A stretch of DNA of 64,000 bases from Chrysemys picta bellii. Taxonomy: Eukaryota; Chordata; Testudines; Emydidae. The stretch lies in NCBI RefSeq assembly GCF_011386835.1, contig NC_088792.1, forward strand, positions 65,801,287 through 65,865,286, in the 5' to 3' direction. The notes under the pieces are model-generated. The model did not search any database. It had not been told where the DNA came from and saw only the letters and a list, made by a program, of their open reading frames with translations. Made by a program: the position numbers and the translations under genes. Shown one piece after another: positions 11,547 to 23,438 of this stretch; the first letter of the stretch is position 1, and each line of letters begins with the position of its first letter.

Positions 11547-12581
11547 CTGAGGTTACAAGCCAGTCATGATGAAAGGTCCAATCATCTTCCTCACCTTTAC
11601 CAACCTGTTCAACTCATGCCCTTTTCTAGTTGGGTTAGCTTTCCTGCCCCAACCTACTCTCTTATGTTCTATCTTCTTCTGTGTTTGGAACACACCTAAT
11701 GCATTTTGGGTGCTATTGTAAAGAATGACTGTCATTGCAGTGCACTGTCCAGATGGGCAGGTGGGAGTACATTTATTGATTAGATGTGTTTGTTAATCTA
11801 AATAAATTTAAATTTGTCCAGTGGTTTGGATTAACTGGTGATAACCACATATTAAAGGCATCTTTCCCCCTGACTTGTTCAGCAGTGCACCCTTAGGAAA
11901 TAAAAGATTAAGCAAACCAAGACAAAGGAATCAGAGCTCAAAAGAGCTATTGAGAGCTATTGAGAATTACAGACACAATATTTTTCAAGGACACGTTTGA
12001 GATTGCCTGAAACACCTTTAGCTAGTGCTGAAGCCAACTCCCCAAGTTTTGATTGTATATTAATTCATTTTATTGTATATTATGCACTATTTACTGTAAC
12101 AAACAGTACATTGGGTTTGACACACATTCACTTTTTCACCCACGTACTTGATATGTGCAACCTATTTAAATATTTTGTAAGCTTGCATTTAACCAGTTAG
12201 CCAGGATCTTCTTCATGGACAAAAAATGGAGTTTTTAAAGTGGTTGAAGATTTTTCAGTCAGTTGCTTAGTAATATTTAGGACTAGTGGATTGACACAGA
12301 AAATAAGAACAAAAAGTCATGGAAAAGGTAAGGAAAAGGTCCCAAACTGATAGTAAAAATAATTCCCAAAGTCATAAACCAAATTATTTTAACGAACAGA
12401 ATTTTTCTTTTGCAATTAGAACTGTTTAGAAGTATTGAACAACAGTTAACTGATTGATTAACACCATCTAATACTGCTGTCCAGTTCAGCAGCACAGGTG
12501 GTGTCTTTCCTTTGGTGTTGTTTTCTGCCTCTGCCTCTCCAAAGGCAGAAGAGCTGCACCTAAAGCCAGTTATGTAAACTC
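11547..12581. other. Unassigned non-coding sequence
   Basis: AT-rich, with no gene or named repeat seen. Confidence 0.5.
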
Positions 12582-12784
12582 AGGCCTGGTCTCCACTTAA
12601 GAGTTTTGCTGGCATGGTTATGTCAGTTACAAGTGTGAACATGTCACACCCCTGACATAGCTAGGCTGGCAAAAGCCCTAGTGTAGATGCAATTACACTG
12701 GCAAAAAAGTTCTTTCGATTCAGAGAATTGATAGAAACTATAGTGGCAAAAAAAATGTCTCCCTTTTTAGTATAGACAAGGCTT
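12582..12784. mobile_element. MITE of the GGTCTACACT class
   Basis: The left end AGGCCTGGTCTCCACTT is mirrored by AGTATAGACAAGGCTT at the right. The inside contains GCTGGCATGGTTATGTCAG and GACATAGCTAGGCTGGC, an internal inverted pair. A related body occurs at 36105-36310. The SINE starts about 20 bases downstream. Confidence 0.65.
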
Positions 12785-12802
12785 CTATACCTAAAAAATG
12801 GA

Positions 12803-12984
12803 GGAGGGATAGCTCAATGGTTTGAGCATTGGCCTGCTAAACCCAGGATTGTGAGTTCAATCCTTAAAGGGGCCATTTAGGGAACTGGGATAAAAATCTG
12901 CCTGGGGATTGGCCCTGCTTTAAGCAGGGGGTTTGGACTAGATGACCTTCTGAGATCCCTTCTAACCCTGATATTCTATGATTC
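12803..12984 (+). mobile_element. tRNA-derived SINE with CR1-like tail (tortoise Pol III SINE type)
   Basis: The 5' part is tRNA-like: GGGATAGCTCAATGG carries an A box (about 12810-12820) and GTGAGTTCAATCC a B box (about 12851-12863), the internal promoter for RNA polymerase III. The 3' part, TTTGGACTAGATGACCT through ATTCTATGATTC, is the tail shared with CR1 LINEs, whose reverse transcriptase is thought to mobilise these SINEs. The copy looks complete but mildly diverged. Target duplications were not clear. This is one of the best markers that the DNA is turtle. Confidence 0.88.
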
Positions 12985-13620
12985 AGTGACTTTTGCCACA
13001 CCCCCAAAACCCAAAGTAAGCATGGAACCCATGACCCTTACAATGTGACAAATCACTAGAGATCTTGCTGTCTCTTAGCATCCCATGCATCCCTGATGTT
13101 TAACTTGGCATCTCTCAAAGTTCTTGGTATGATTCCACTGTTTACTATCATGGCCACCTCCTACAAGCCCTTCAAAATATCAAAAGTCACAGAGGATTAA
13201 AAAATAAAACAGGGTGCTCCCAGATCATGGGACTCCTATGGCAGCTGTGACAGAAATGCATCCTTAGTTACATAATTAATGATTCACTTGTGCCCCATCA
13301 AAAGGAATACAGTGTAATGAAGGGCTAGCTCTTCCCCGTGCATTTTTCTCAGTCCTGTTTTTCAAATATGTTTAAAGAATCCGCTCTCCCCTTACCTGTT
13401 TGGAAAATGTTTTCCATTCCAGCATTAAGACTCAGACCACTGCAGACTCTCTAATACTGTCTGGGGCTCTGTAATAAATGTCACAAGTAAAGGGATAAGG
13501 AATTGGAGGCTTTGACTTGACCTGTTTCCGAGGACGGTTTGATTTTAGTCAAGTTTACTATAATATTTATATACTAAACTCTGAACATCCTCCTCGTCCA
13601 TTCCTTCCAACAGACTTTGT

Positions 13621-13726
13621 GCCAAATTCTTTCAGGTACAGCGATATAAATCTGGAGTGACTTCGCTGAAGTTAACGGCATCACTGCACAGTTACCCTGG
13701 TTGTAAATGAGAGCAGAATTTGGCCC
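13621..13726. repeat. Palindromic MITE-like repeat
   Basis: Left end GCCAAATTCTTTC and right end GCAGAATTTGGCCC are inverted copies; the middle has TGACTTCGCTGAAGTTAACG. No coding capacity. Confidence 0.6.
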
Positions 13727-13917
13727 TTGGGGTCACAAAGATAGCATGAATTTAGAATTGTTTTTCTCCCCAACTCTTTTGAAACTGGGGAGGGCTAAGC
13801 ATTTCAAAGGAGATTCTCTGTTTTGTTGCTAATATCGTTTTTATTTGATACTTTACATTGTTTGCAAGAAGCCTCCAAGAAGCCTAAAAAAAAAAATTTC
13901 TTTGCACATATTGGGGA

Positions 13918-14095
13918 CAAGACTTTCAAAAATGGAGGCTTAAATTTAGGCACTTCCCCAGGAGCTGCTAGGTACTCAGCACTTTTGAAAATCAGTTCAC
14001 TTTTTTAGGTGCCACTGGGTGAAGTTTTCAAAAGTGCCTAAGTGACTTAGGAGCACAAATCCCACTGGAAGTCAATTAAGCACTTCTGAAAACCC
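13918..14095. repeat. 'TTTTCAAAA' palindromic repeat
   Basis: Contains several inverted words: GACTTTCAAAAATGG, CACTTTTGAAAATCAG, GTTTTCAAAAGTGCCTAAG and AAGCACTTCTGAAAACCCC, with ACTTAGGAGCACAAATCCCA. Related pieces occur near 19.0, 40.6, 43.5, 57.9, 60.7 and 62.4 kb. Confidence 0.6.
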
Positions 14096-16090
14096 CACCC
14101 TAAATATGGATTTAGGAGCTTGACTTTAGTCTCCTATTCCTGAAAAATCTTGGTGGTTTTCCTCTTTTCCTACTATTTGGAAATGGGCATGTGATGTTCT
14201 GAGCATGTTGCTGCTTGGGTCATTTTGGAAGTGCAGGAGCTCTCGCCCACCCATTGAAACACAGTGGCACTGTGGGAGGTGGCGCTGTCAATTTGTAGCT
14301 TAGCCCTCCAATGGGATCTGGCGGCAAAGCCCTGGCAGAGAGAGACAGGCAAGTGCTGTTTCTGGAGCTGATTCAGAGTGAGAGAGGCTGTTGAGCTCCT
14401 CCTGCTGAACACCCCTCCATGCTGGGGGTTTGGACCCACATGCTGTACCAATATACTTTTAAGCTCCCTTGGATCTAGTTAGGTTTGAAGCCCTGTCTCT
14501 TTCTTTGGCCTCTAGGTTCATGCCCTGGGCTCAGACTGTCTGTCTGATACCCTCACTCAGAAGTGGGACCCCAGGGTCCAAATACCTTAGACTGAAAGAC
14601 CAGTGCTATACCACCTGAGACGCCCACATAACTTATGCCACCCTCCTCAGTGCTCCACCTTCATGGGTACAGTGCTCTAGTTTATAGTTTAACCCTTCAG
14701 GGACTCATGATGGTTGACAATTAAGACAGACTTTGCAGAGGGATTTCTAAACCAATCACTCTCTCCTTCAGACAGCACAAGAGATATACAGATCCATGCA
14801 AAAAAACCCCAACCCAAAACCAAAAAACATCTGTATGCAATTCCTTCCCTTGTTTTCTCACTACTCCTGAGCATTCCTTGAGATTTAGTCAGTGTCCTTT
14901 CATGGGCCCAGTTCCGTCTGCTGGGTTTCTCTCCTTCAGCTCAGGCTTCTCTTGCAGATAACAGAGTCTGCCCTCTGACTCCTGCAGCCAGCTCCCTTCA
15001 CCTTCAGCTGCTCTGGGCATCAAAAGGTTCCCCCTAGCTCAGAAAGTATTCCTCTTTGTCTGTTCTGACCATCCTGGCCTGTGTTTTAAACCCAACATTA
15101 CCAGGTTGGGGCTTTGTTCTTTCCCCTGTCTTTTTCCATTTTTCACCCTTCTGCAGATAAGCTGGAGAGAGGCTGATACCTGGTTCTATCCAGGTAGCAG
15201 CCACTAGGACTGCAAGATATCTCCCCACCCATGAGATCACAAGTTCCAGTATAGAAGAGCCACATGAGAGCTGCCAGTCAATAAAATCTGTGTCCTCGCT
15301 CAACAGTTGATTTCTTACTTGTGATTTCATAGTTTATATGTAAGCAAGCAAGCAACCTCGTCTCTGTCTATCTGCCGTCCCGTCAATGAGTTTAGCTGTA
15401 TCCAATGGATCCTCAGTTGCCATCGGTAGTTACAAATACTGCTGCAGTTACCCTTGTGGGTTATGGAATGAATCCTTTGCCTAATGAGAAGGGTCATGCT
15501 GGCGTTAGATGATCATCAAACAAAATTAGGCACAAAAGCCTTATACAAACAGTCAAATGGAACTGAGGGGCCACTGACTCACTATTTCATGCTCGCTGTC
15601 CTTTTCCTGAATAGCACCAGTTGTTTTCCCCCTCTGCACTCCTTGTCTTTAGTCTTCTAGTCTCTGACACTATCCTTTCCCCTCTACCATCACAGTAGCT
15701 GTGATGTAGCTCTATTGTCACTCTGTGGCCTAGGGAGGAGATTCCTTCCCAGCCCAATCCCACAGATCCCTTTGGTGATAAACCCATTCCTTGTGTTTAG
15801 TACAGGGTGGATGATTTGGCCTGATATTTTATAGCCCGCTCCTAATATAACTCAAATGGTGCTCCTGTTTCCACTGATAATATATACTTCAGAATTTAAT
15901 GTTATGGTAGAATTGCTCACTCTAATGGAAACTGGTTCTAACTGGTTCCAATTGACAACTAGGTTTTGGAACAATGCCATCAGTCTATTCATCAATTGGC
16001 TTCTGGGCACTGGCTCTCCAGCAGAAGTCAAAAGAGACCAGCTGGAAGAGTCTGACGGAATCTATTGGTGTTTCTAAGAAGATGTGTGTG
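14096..16090. other. Unassigned non-coding sequence, possibly LTR-like in part
   Basis: No gene recognised. The block from about 14440 to 15330 is evenly composed, pyrimidine-rich and free of the usual small repeats; it could be an antisense LTR, but I can show neither TG/CA ends nor flanking duplications. Confidence 0.35.
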
Positions 16091-16094
16091 AGGA

Positions 16095-16225
16095 AATATT
16101 AATCATTCATTTTTAAAGCACCCACAATGTGCTGGGTGCTCGGTGGTCCATTGTACAGGCTCCAAAGTACAGACAGTGCCTGTCCTGAAGAATTTTCATT
16201 TCTAAACAAGACAGACATAGACTAG
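16095..16225 (+). repeat. Ancient interspersed repeat (second copy)
   Basis: TAAAGCACCCACAATGTGCTGGGTGCT, TTGTACAGGCTCCAAAGTACAGACAG, then TGCCTGTCCTGAAGAATTTTCATTTCTAA: the same order of words as in the copies at 1030 and 57525. Old and diverged. Confidence 0.55.
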
Positions 16226-17754
16226 ACAGAATGTACTGAAGAGTGGCTGCATTAACAAGGGTATTCATTTAACCCTGTTGCATGGGGAATGCAATACTAT
16301 GGAATAAGCAGCTGCTAATAGAACTAACATGAGATTATTATATGAACCAAAAGGATTGTGCTAATTTCTGGCCTTTAGAGGTAACTAATTGATTGAACTA
16401 GTAGCCTATTAGAGAGTTATGATAACTATTATGGCTTTATTAGCACTTTGTTGCTAAAGTTACTATAACGACTAAGCTTTTATATACTGCTATAATTTTG
16501 TTCAAATACTTAAAAAAAGCCCAATTTAAAAAAAGCAGAAAAAGAATATGAACATTTGATGGGGTCCTTAGCAAAGCTCTACATGCTCCCAAAAGCATGG
16601 GGGAGGGGGGCCCATTGAAATATATGTTGATGTTTTCTACTGATTGGTGGTGAATGTTTCCTTTAAATTTAGAAGGAAAAAGAGATAATCTCTTGGTTTT
16701 GGATGTGGCAAAGAGTCTGAGGCATTGATCTGCAGCTGGACCTCGGGCCTATAACATTTCTTTTCTGCACAGCTGAATATCAATTATACAGTTGCACGTG
16801 GTTTTCCATGCTACCCAGTTTGGATGTCTCTAGGGGCGGAAATGATAGCACTCTATGCTTATGAGTAAAGTAATGTGTCAAATTGGCTTGGTAAAATTGG
16901 GCAATTGTGCACCTCTTAAAGGTATAAAAAACTGTTTCTCAATGGTCATATTGGGACTATAATATACATCTGTTCTCTTGACCAAACTCCAGCAACATGC
17001 ATCAATCATAGTGTTCTTGACCCGTGTGCAATCTCAATGGGAAAGCTGCAGGATGTCCACTCAAGCTGTTTTCCTGTATATTAGGCCCCAGAGTGAATAT
17101 TCACTGTAGGAAAAGGATTTTACATTATAAGGATCCTACTGCTTTAGTGCTTCTATGGGAAATTTGTCAAGAGCAGTGTGGGAAATCAAGGCCCGGGAAG
17201 AGACCAAGAGATATCATACTTGTTTAAAAGGGGGCATGTTCTGTTGAGGTAAGCAGCTGACCAGAGGGCATGCCTTGAAAAATGAGGATGGTATTTTATC
17301 ACAAACTTAAAACTAGACATTTTCAGTGCTGGGCTGAAGCCTGGGATTGGATAATTTCCCTCTAAAATTCATGATGAATTGTTGCTTTCCAAGTAAGATT
17401 AGATAAAATCGCAAGGAGTTGGAGCCCCCAAAAGGAATAAGACCCACTGGAAATGAACAAGACTTGACAGGTTTGCTGAAAGGTCAATAATCAGGAGAAA
17501 TACAAATACATATTTGTTGTTGAGACAGATCTTCTTTGATACAATAAGACAAGAATCTGGGTACTGATAAAATTATTGTCAGCGATACACAAAAGCCTGG
17601 GGAGGGGGGAAAGGAGCAAGAGAAAAAAGAATTCAGAAAAAAAATATCAATGAGACATATATATTTATTGTCCTTACTTTCATTATGATTTTTGCTGGGT
17701 TTTTCTAGTGATTCAGTTTTGTGTAACAACAACAACAACAGCTCTGTCATGATG
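16226..17754. other. Unassigned non-coding sequence
   Basis: AT-rich. Holds the second copy of the 21-base word (16781-16801) and a short (CAA)n run at about 17727-17740. No gene seen. Confidence 0.5.
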
Positions 17755-17881
17755 AACATTCTGGGTAACAATAATACTGCACTTTCTATTTGCATAGCCA
17801 GTTCCTTTCAAGGATCTGAAAGCACTTACGAATGTGATGTGGTGTTTACCCCACACAGCTTGGAAAAAGGTTAATATGGGC

Positions 17882-18239
17882 CTGAGGATACATCTACGTG
17901 GCAAGCTGTAACCCATGGCAACAAGTCTCAGTGCCCCAGTCTACAGACTTGGGCTTGAACTGTGGTGCTAAAACTAGATGTGTAGACGTTGGAGCTCAGG
18001 CTCTAAAGTCTAGGGAGAGGGTGGATTTCACAGCCTGGGCTCCAATGTCTATACTTCCATTTTTAGCACTATCACATGAACCCCTATAGGAAAGGGCCTT
18101 TAGTAATGGGCAGGCCCACACTGTCCCTTCCCCAGAGCCTCAGTAAGTGCCACATGAACCCCACAAGCCCAAGTATGTAGACTTGGACTCTGAGAGTCAC
18201 TGTGGTGAACTGCAGCTTGTTGGGTAGATGTACCCTGAG
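17882..18239. mobile_element. MITE of the TCTAC class
   Basis: CTGAGGATACATCTACGTGG at the left is mirrored by GGGTAGATGTACCCTGAG at the right. Inside lie two GTGTAGACGTTGGAGC and CAATGTCTATACTTCC type words, suggesting internal sub-palindromes. It sits inside the older split repeat. Confidence 0.65.
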
Positions 18240-18249
18240 ACGCTAGTCA

Positions 18250-18868
18250 AGTAGCCTGGGTGCAGCTGGAGGCTGAATCAGAACTAATTAGAAATAACAC
18301 CCAGCTGGGGGAGAGCAAGGTTTGTCTCCATAAAGAGCTGGGTGAGCCCAGGTGGGGGGAAAGGAACTGTTTTAACTCTGGGATGTGGTCTGAAAAGAAG
18401 TGGGGGAGTAGGGCAGGGGCACTAGGAAGGTAGGAAGGAAAAGAAAGAAAGAAAAGATAGTCTTCTCTAGGGGCAAGCTGGATGCTTGGCTGAGATGGAG
18501 GTCTTGATGAGGTGGAGCTTGCTGGGAACCCAGAGTAAGGGGAGTGTGTTAGTCATGGGCTAAGGGGAGTGATCAAATCGGGGGGGGGGGGAGTGGTAGC
18601 AGTAGCCATGCCAGTAACAGAAGCATGCCTGTACTGAGAGCTGCTTGCTGATCCCAGCTGGGCTGAAGGTTGGCTTTGTGTACATTTTTTTGTTGGACTT
18701 TGCTAAAGGACTATATGGCCCTGGAAGGGGCTGGACTTGGTAAAGTGGTCCAGCTGAAGGGCCATGTTGCTCCTGTGGCTAGACTAGGTGAAAGGATAGC
18801 TGGGGGAAGCTGAGGCACAGTTGCTGCAACTCCATATCTGGGCATAAGGGAGTGTTGGGGTTGCAATT
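18250..18868 (+). mobile_element. LTR-like or composite repeat
   Basis: Purine-rich sequence with AGCTGGGGGAGAGCAAGG, GGAACCCAGAGTAAGG, then TTTTTTTGTTGGACTTTGCTAAAGGACTATATGGCCCTGG. I associate these words with a common turtle LTR-type repeat. A G tract lies at about 18580-18591. No TG/CA ends or duplications could be fixed, so class and ends are tentative. Confidence 0.35.
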
Positions 18869-18965
18869 TTGCCACAATGTTCATTCAAGATTCAGAACAG
18901 CCCTGAGAGATGGGTAGTATTCTAAACATACTCTACAGATAGAAAAATGTAAGCACAGAAGGCTG

Positions 18966-19068
18966 GATGTTCAAAGGTATTTAGGTATCTACAGAGGTAG
19001 AGAGGAACCTACTGAGATATTCAAAAACATCTATTACAGATTTGATACCTAACTCCTCTTGATTTCAG
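18966..19068. repeat. 'TTTTCAAAGG' palindromic repeat
   Basis: GATGTTCAAAGGTATTTAGG, then GAACCTACTGAGATATTCAA and GATACCTAACTCCTCTTGATTTCA. Same class as 13918-14095. Confidence 0.55.
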
Positions 19069-20649
19069 ACACACATGTCCACACACATGCTTGCTCCCCA
19101 AAGCATGTGATTACACCACTGAATGTGTTGCAGGTGCTGTGAGCAAACCTATGCCATCCACCTCTGTGTCAGTCTCCCTGGGTAGCATGTCACTGTAGGA
19201 ATCAAGTGCTGACCTAACATCTCTACCCTGATCACTGCCCACTGTTGGACAATACTTCAGTGGCCTCTGTGGTTGAGTGTCTGAGTTCTATGGCTGAGTG
19301 TTGTGCAAACCTTTTAGCAGTAGGCCAGTGTGCACAGAGCTTAGATCTCATTTGGGGGCTCTCTATCCAATATCCACTTCTTGGCAAATGTGTTACCAAG
19401 CCACTTTTGCAGCATGTCTGAGAAGACTCCATTGTATAAATGGTGTTGCAACTTACATGGTGTCAGGGCATCTATGAATAGTGGGGGTGATGAGATAGTC
19501 ATAGCTGAACTCTGCAATTCAGAATGCTCTGGTTTATGACCAGATGGCTAAACAGCTTGTCCAGCAAGACATACTTTGGGGAAACAGAGCCAGGAAAAGA
19601 TAAAAGGCTTTTAAGGCACATACAAGGCCCAGGCTACCAAGAGTGCACTGGTACAGGCCAGAAAACCTGCCTCTTTTTGAAGAACTTGTTTGTTGTGTTG
19701 GCTATCAACAGAGCCTGAGTTAACTGTGGGGGATGGTACTGAGCTACTTGGCAATGCGCTGTGGAGATCCCAGATATAAGGAAACCTCTGGAAGGGTCCA
19801 TGCCTAGAAGCAGGACTAGGATGTGCCTGCAATCACATCAGGGTCTCAAGCTGCCTTTCTGAAGTCAGGAGCTCTAGAGATAGCTGTGGAGATGTCGGGT
19901 GGTTTGGAAGGGAGACGGAGGGATCTCTTTATGTTGACTGATATTTTCCCCCTGCAGTAAAATTTTAAAGCAGGGGAAAATAGTGGTGAATTCTCAGGTC
20001 TTCTTCAAGACCCCCTATTACTAAATAGAAACACTAATATATTATTCCTTAATGAATTACATATGCCATGCCTTGTGCAAATGCAGGCCTCACTCCAATT
20101 TATAAACGCATGCTAGGATTAGACAAGACATATGTCTCTAGGTAGTAAGGGAGCTAAAGACAGCCCCTTGAACAAACTGTTGTGTATTGCAGTTGATTTT
20201 CTTTTTCCTCCCCAAGTCCATTTTTTCAAGGAGTGGCCATCTTAAAGCTGAGTTTTTAAATGCTGGCACTGGAAGCTCAGTAAGTGAGGCTCTTGTCTTT
20301 TACTTGCGTACCTGACTCAAAGTTCACTCCTGCCCTAAGCAAGCTGAGCTGGATTCAGTCCCCATTAAACACTTTGTGTCACAAAGTCACCCAACATAAC
20401 TCAGCAGTTATTTGGCATTGTCGTGGCGTTCGTTCACTTCAGGAGATGCCCATGGATATGCATGTATAGACATTGAGTGGATCTGTTTCCTGTGATGCCA
20501 CTGAAGGAAAATCTGAGTCCGGCATAAGAGTCTTTTAGGATTGAATAACGTCCCTTGTCCTAGAGCCAATAACAAATTTTGCGTGTCAGCAACCAGATAC
20601 TCCAGTTCAACTCACAATGATGTCTCCCCATTAATAACTGCTTGAGTGT
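19069..20649. other. Unassigned non-coding sequence
   Basis: No gene or named repeat found. Short open frames on both strands (for example 19524-19718 and 19611-19832) have no recognisable content. Confidence 0.5.
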
Positions 20650-20960
20650 GTCTGTGGTATTGTGATGAATGTGCCCTTTGAGTGTGCATTCCTTTAAGAG
20701 AAGCCTTTGCCTCTTATTAGCATTGTGAACTTTGCCCTTGAATGCTGGATGTGAGAAGCCAGAAAGAGTTGGGCCTATGGCAGTGTTGTGTTCTTTGTGT
20801 GTCTCACTGTGCAGTACAGTACTTTGTGGGACTCTTGTGCACTTAGTTTGAATGGTGAATGTGATAAACCATAACCTGCTATTGTAAGAACCTGGAAGTA
20901 ATAAAGGCTTGGTTCTACTTACTCTCTTGTCGCTTGGGTGATATTCCAGAAAATGTGCTC
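20650..20960 (+). mobile_element. Possible solo LTR
   Basis: A T/G-rich block ends in a polyadenylation signal AATAAA (20900-20905), closely followed by GGCTTGGTTCTACTTACTCTC. This looks like the R-U5 part of an LTR, and no gene lies upstream. Ends and flanking duplication were not identified. Confidence 0.35.
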
Positions 20961-22084
20961 TGTCCAGGACAGGACCAAAATCCCTGGCCTAACAGCGCAT
21001 GTGAGCCTGCATGTGTGAACGCTGGTCTATGTGATTTGCCTCTGGATTCCTTGTCTTTGACTCAGAATCTTCACATCTGTCCCTAGCAACTATTCCCTGG
21101 GTCTGCGCATAAACTCAGGGATTGAACTCTCCATTAACTAGGAAAAAGAAAATGGGAGCATCTGGGTTAAATATTGCAGAATTTCTGCTGGCCTCAGCAG
21201 AGCTGCTGCTTTAGATGAACAGAACAGCACTTCCTTCAAAAACACCTCAATTCTAACTCCAGTGTTGGCCTCCCCGTCTACTTAATTAATCTCTTAGGCT
21301 TGGAGATTAAGTGAATTTGGAAAATGAGCAGAATTTGGTTCTCCTAGAGTTGCATACATTTGCCATTTGTGGTTAGGAACAGAACCCAGAGACTGTTTAT
21401 TCCACACTAGGAAAAACAGTTTTTACTTTTCTTAAACACAGCTCGCTAGTTTATGATTCCTGGCACAAGTGCAGTAAGTTTGAGCAACTAGTTTGTTTGT
21501 TCCAGCTAATTTATAGAGGGTTATGTCAATTTTCTTTTTCCCTTAGAGGGGTACTGTCATGCAATATAGTCCCCAATTAGACATTGCTTACTCCTAATAG
21601 GAATTTAGTGGAAAATTATTCTCCAGATTCCAAATAGCTAGGGTGTGCTAAATCCATCACTTTGGTGACAAGATATTAAAAGCAATAGCTACTGCTCTAT
21701 CTCTGTAATATTTTAGTTCTCCAGCACGAGAGGCACTTATTCAGGCAACAAAGGGGTCCAAGATAATGAACAAATCGCATTCCAAGCATTGGACCAATGT
21801 TATTAAACAAGTTTTTTTGACAAGTTCAGGAAATCATCAATAAGTTGTTGTACTGGCTTGTGCCAGCAAAAACTAGAAGGTAAAAAATGTGTCGAAGTAG
21901 GTGTCCGGAATTAAAACGAAAGCTTTTACAGCTTCAAAAATGGCCAGGGAAACTTGCTTCAGTCCCTTCCAATATTTTGGATTCTGCCCATTTGAGGGGA
22001 ATCCATCACATGACCTTTAAAGGATTAGCTTTATGTGTACTATGCTGATCTGAAATGTGGGAGGGTAAACAGGGGTTTTAAGTA
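20961..22084. other. Unassigned non-coding sequence
   Basis: No gene or clear repeat. Mostly AT-rich single-copy-looking DNA. Confidence 0.45.
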
Positions 22085-22440
22085 AGAAAAATGATGTTTT
22101 TAAAACCTCCATGTGGCTGTATGGGTTTCCCTGCTCGGGGGACAGAATTCAAAATGGAGGCAGGTGCATTCCAGAGGGCACTGTAAAACCTTGTAGCTTG
22201 TCTCACCTGCTCACCGTACCTTGCAACCGATTGCACCAGGCACTATAGCTCATCTGTCCCTTTCACAGTTACTTAAACTAGGTCAGGACTTAGGCAGAGC
22301 CTTTGTGGTAACAGTAGGCAGGGCAGGCTGTCTAGTTAGTTAACCTGGGAGCTAGAGACCCAGAGAGGATTATAGGGCTTGTCTGTATCTGGCAGCCAGA
22401 ATAAATTTTAAAAAATCTTTGTATTCGTCACTGAGTCCTA
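22085..22440 (+). mobile_element. Possible LTR or retroelement fragment
   Basis: A moderately GC-rich block ends in CCAGAATAAATTTTAAAAAATC, with AATAAA at 22400-22405, in the manner of an LTR polyadenylation region. No protein-coding remnant. Low confidence. Confidence 0.3.
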
Positions 22441-22648
22441 TATCTTCTCCACTGGGAACGGCACAGTCAGAATTGTCTCCAAACAGAGGGCCCTATTCGT
22501 CAGGTCACAGTGCACCTCCACTGAAGTGAATGAGATACTTCCCAAAAGTGCCCACGGTTTGGAGGAACCTCACTACCAACTGCCTTTAAGTGAGGAGGCC
22601 TTGTATGTGCCTGCCATGGGTCAGCTCCCCCACTGCATTGGGGGATTT

Positions 22649-22682
22649 GAGGGGTGTGCTTGGCAGCACAAGCACACCCCTC
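22649..22682. repeat. Perfect 14-bp hairpin
   Basis: GAGGGGTGTGCTTG (22649-22662) and CAAGCACACCCCTC (22669-22682) are perfect inverse complements around a 6-base loop GCAGCA. Not followed by a T run and not near a gene. Confidence 0.85.
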
Positions 22683-22962
22683 TAGACCTACACAGGCCCG
22701 GTTGTCAAGCTACAGGTTATTGATAGGCACGCTCCAACCCTGGAGCCCTCTGAGCGTCCAGCCCTTGTTCTGTGGACACTCATAATGTTCACTCAGTCTT
22801 TCCAAAGAAGCATCACCGCCCCTCCCCCCAGCTCTCCCTCTGACCACTGCTCTGCTGAACTCCCAGCACTTAGAGACGTTTATAGTGAAAGTACATAGAA
22901 GTTTATTTAACAAAGCATAGAGACAAACAAGAGTAATAAATAGGCAGTGTTCTCAGCTTATC

Positions 22963-23116
22963 CTAGAATATCAGGGTTGGAAGGGACCTCAGGAGGTTAT
23001 CTAGTTCAACCCTCTGCTCAAAGCAGAACCAATCCCCAACTGGACCTCTCAAGGATTGAGCTCACAACCCTTGATTTAGCAGGCTAATGTGCAAACCACT
23101 GAGCTAATCACAAGAG
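22963..23116 (-). mobile_element. tRNA-derived SINE with CR1-like tail, second copy
   Basis: On the minus strand it reads from a tRNA-like head (TTAGCTCAGTGGTTTGCACATT, then GTTGTGAGCTCAATCC) to the CR1-type tail (GGTCCCTTCCAACCCTGATA then TTCTAGGA). It matches the copy at 12803-12984 in opposite orientation, with a few short differences in the middle. Confidence 0.87.
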
Positions 23117-23149
23117 GGTTAAGCTTTATATAGAGCCATACAGGGGTTG

Positions 23150-23277
23150 TTGGAACAACGTTGATAGTGGGGGTGCTGAAAGCGGAAACCATGTATTTGG
23201 TTGTTGTTATTACTACTTCAAGCCAGGGGGTGCTGCCGTACCTCCAGCATCCCTAGTTCCAGCACCCTTGGAGCCAT
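23150..23277 (-). repeat. Short interspersed repeat, CAGCACCCC family, second copy
   Basis: Reverse-oriented relative of 11418-11546: GTTGGAACAACGTTGATAG, GGGGGTGCTGAAAGCGGAAACC, GGGGGTGCTGCCGTACC and GTTCCAGCACCCTTGG are the inverse words. It lies directly beside the SINE. Confidence 0.65.
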
Positions 23278-23438
23278 ATATTCTTTTAGGTTTGCATTTG
23301 CAAAACACATCTACTTAGGCATGTAAGCCCCGCCCCTTCTTATATTAGACATGGGCCCAAACTGAGATCTTAAATCTGTACATCCCTGAACTTTGGATGG
23401 GTGAGTTGTCAAAATCCAGTCCCAAACCCAACTGAATC

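Larger units (their letters stand above)
17755..18960 (+). repeat. Ancient CORE-SINE/LINE-like repeat split by younger insertions
   Basis: The left piece (about 17755-17870) carries AAGGATCTGAAAGCACTTACGAATG. The right piece (about 18870-18960) carries CAGAACAGCCCTGAGAGATGGGTAGTATT and TACAGATAGAAAAATGTAAGCACAGAAGG. Together they give the usual order of an old amniote repeat (AGCACTTTACAAA, then CCCTGTGAGGTAGGTA, then TTTACAGATGGGGAAACTGAGGCACAG). The MITE at 17882-18239 and an LTR-like block lie between them. Confidence 0.5.

Noticed and set aside
12803..12984. Functional tRNA gene
   Set aside because: A and B boxes are present but the sequence continues into a CR1-type tail and lacks a proper acceptor stem; it is a SINE.
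9697..16801. Flanking direct repeats of one large insertion (9.7-16.8 kb)
   Set aside because: A 21-base duplication around 7 kb would be exceptional, and the interior holds unrelated older repeats; no element termini at either copy.
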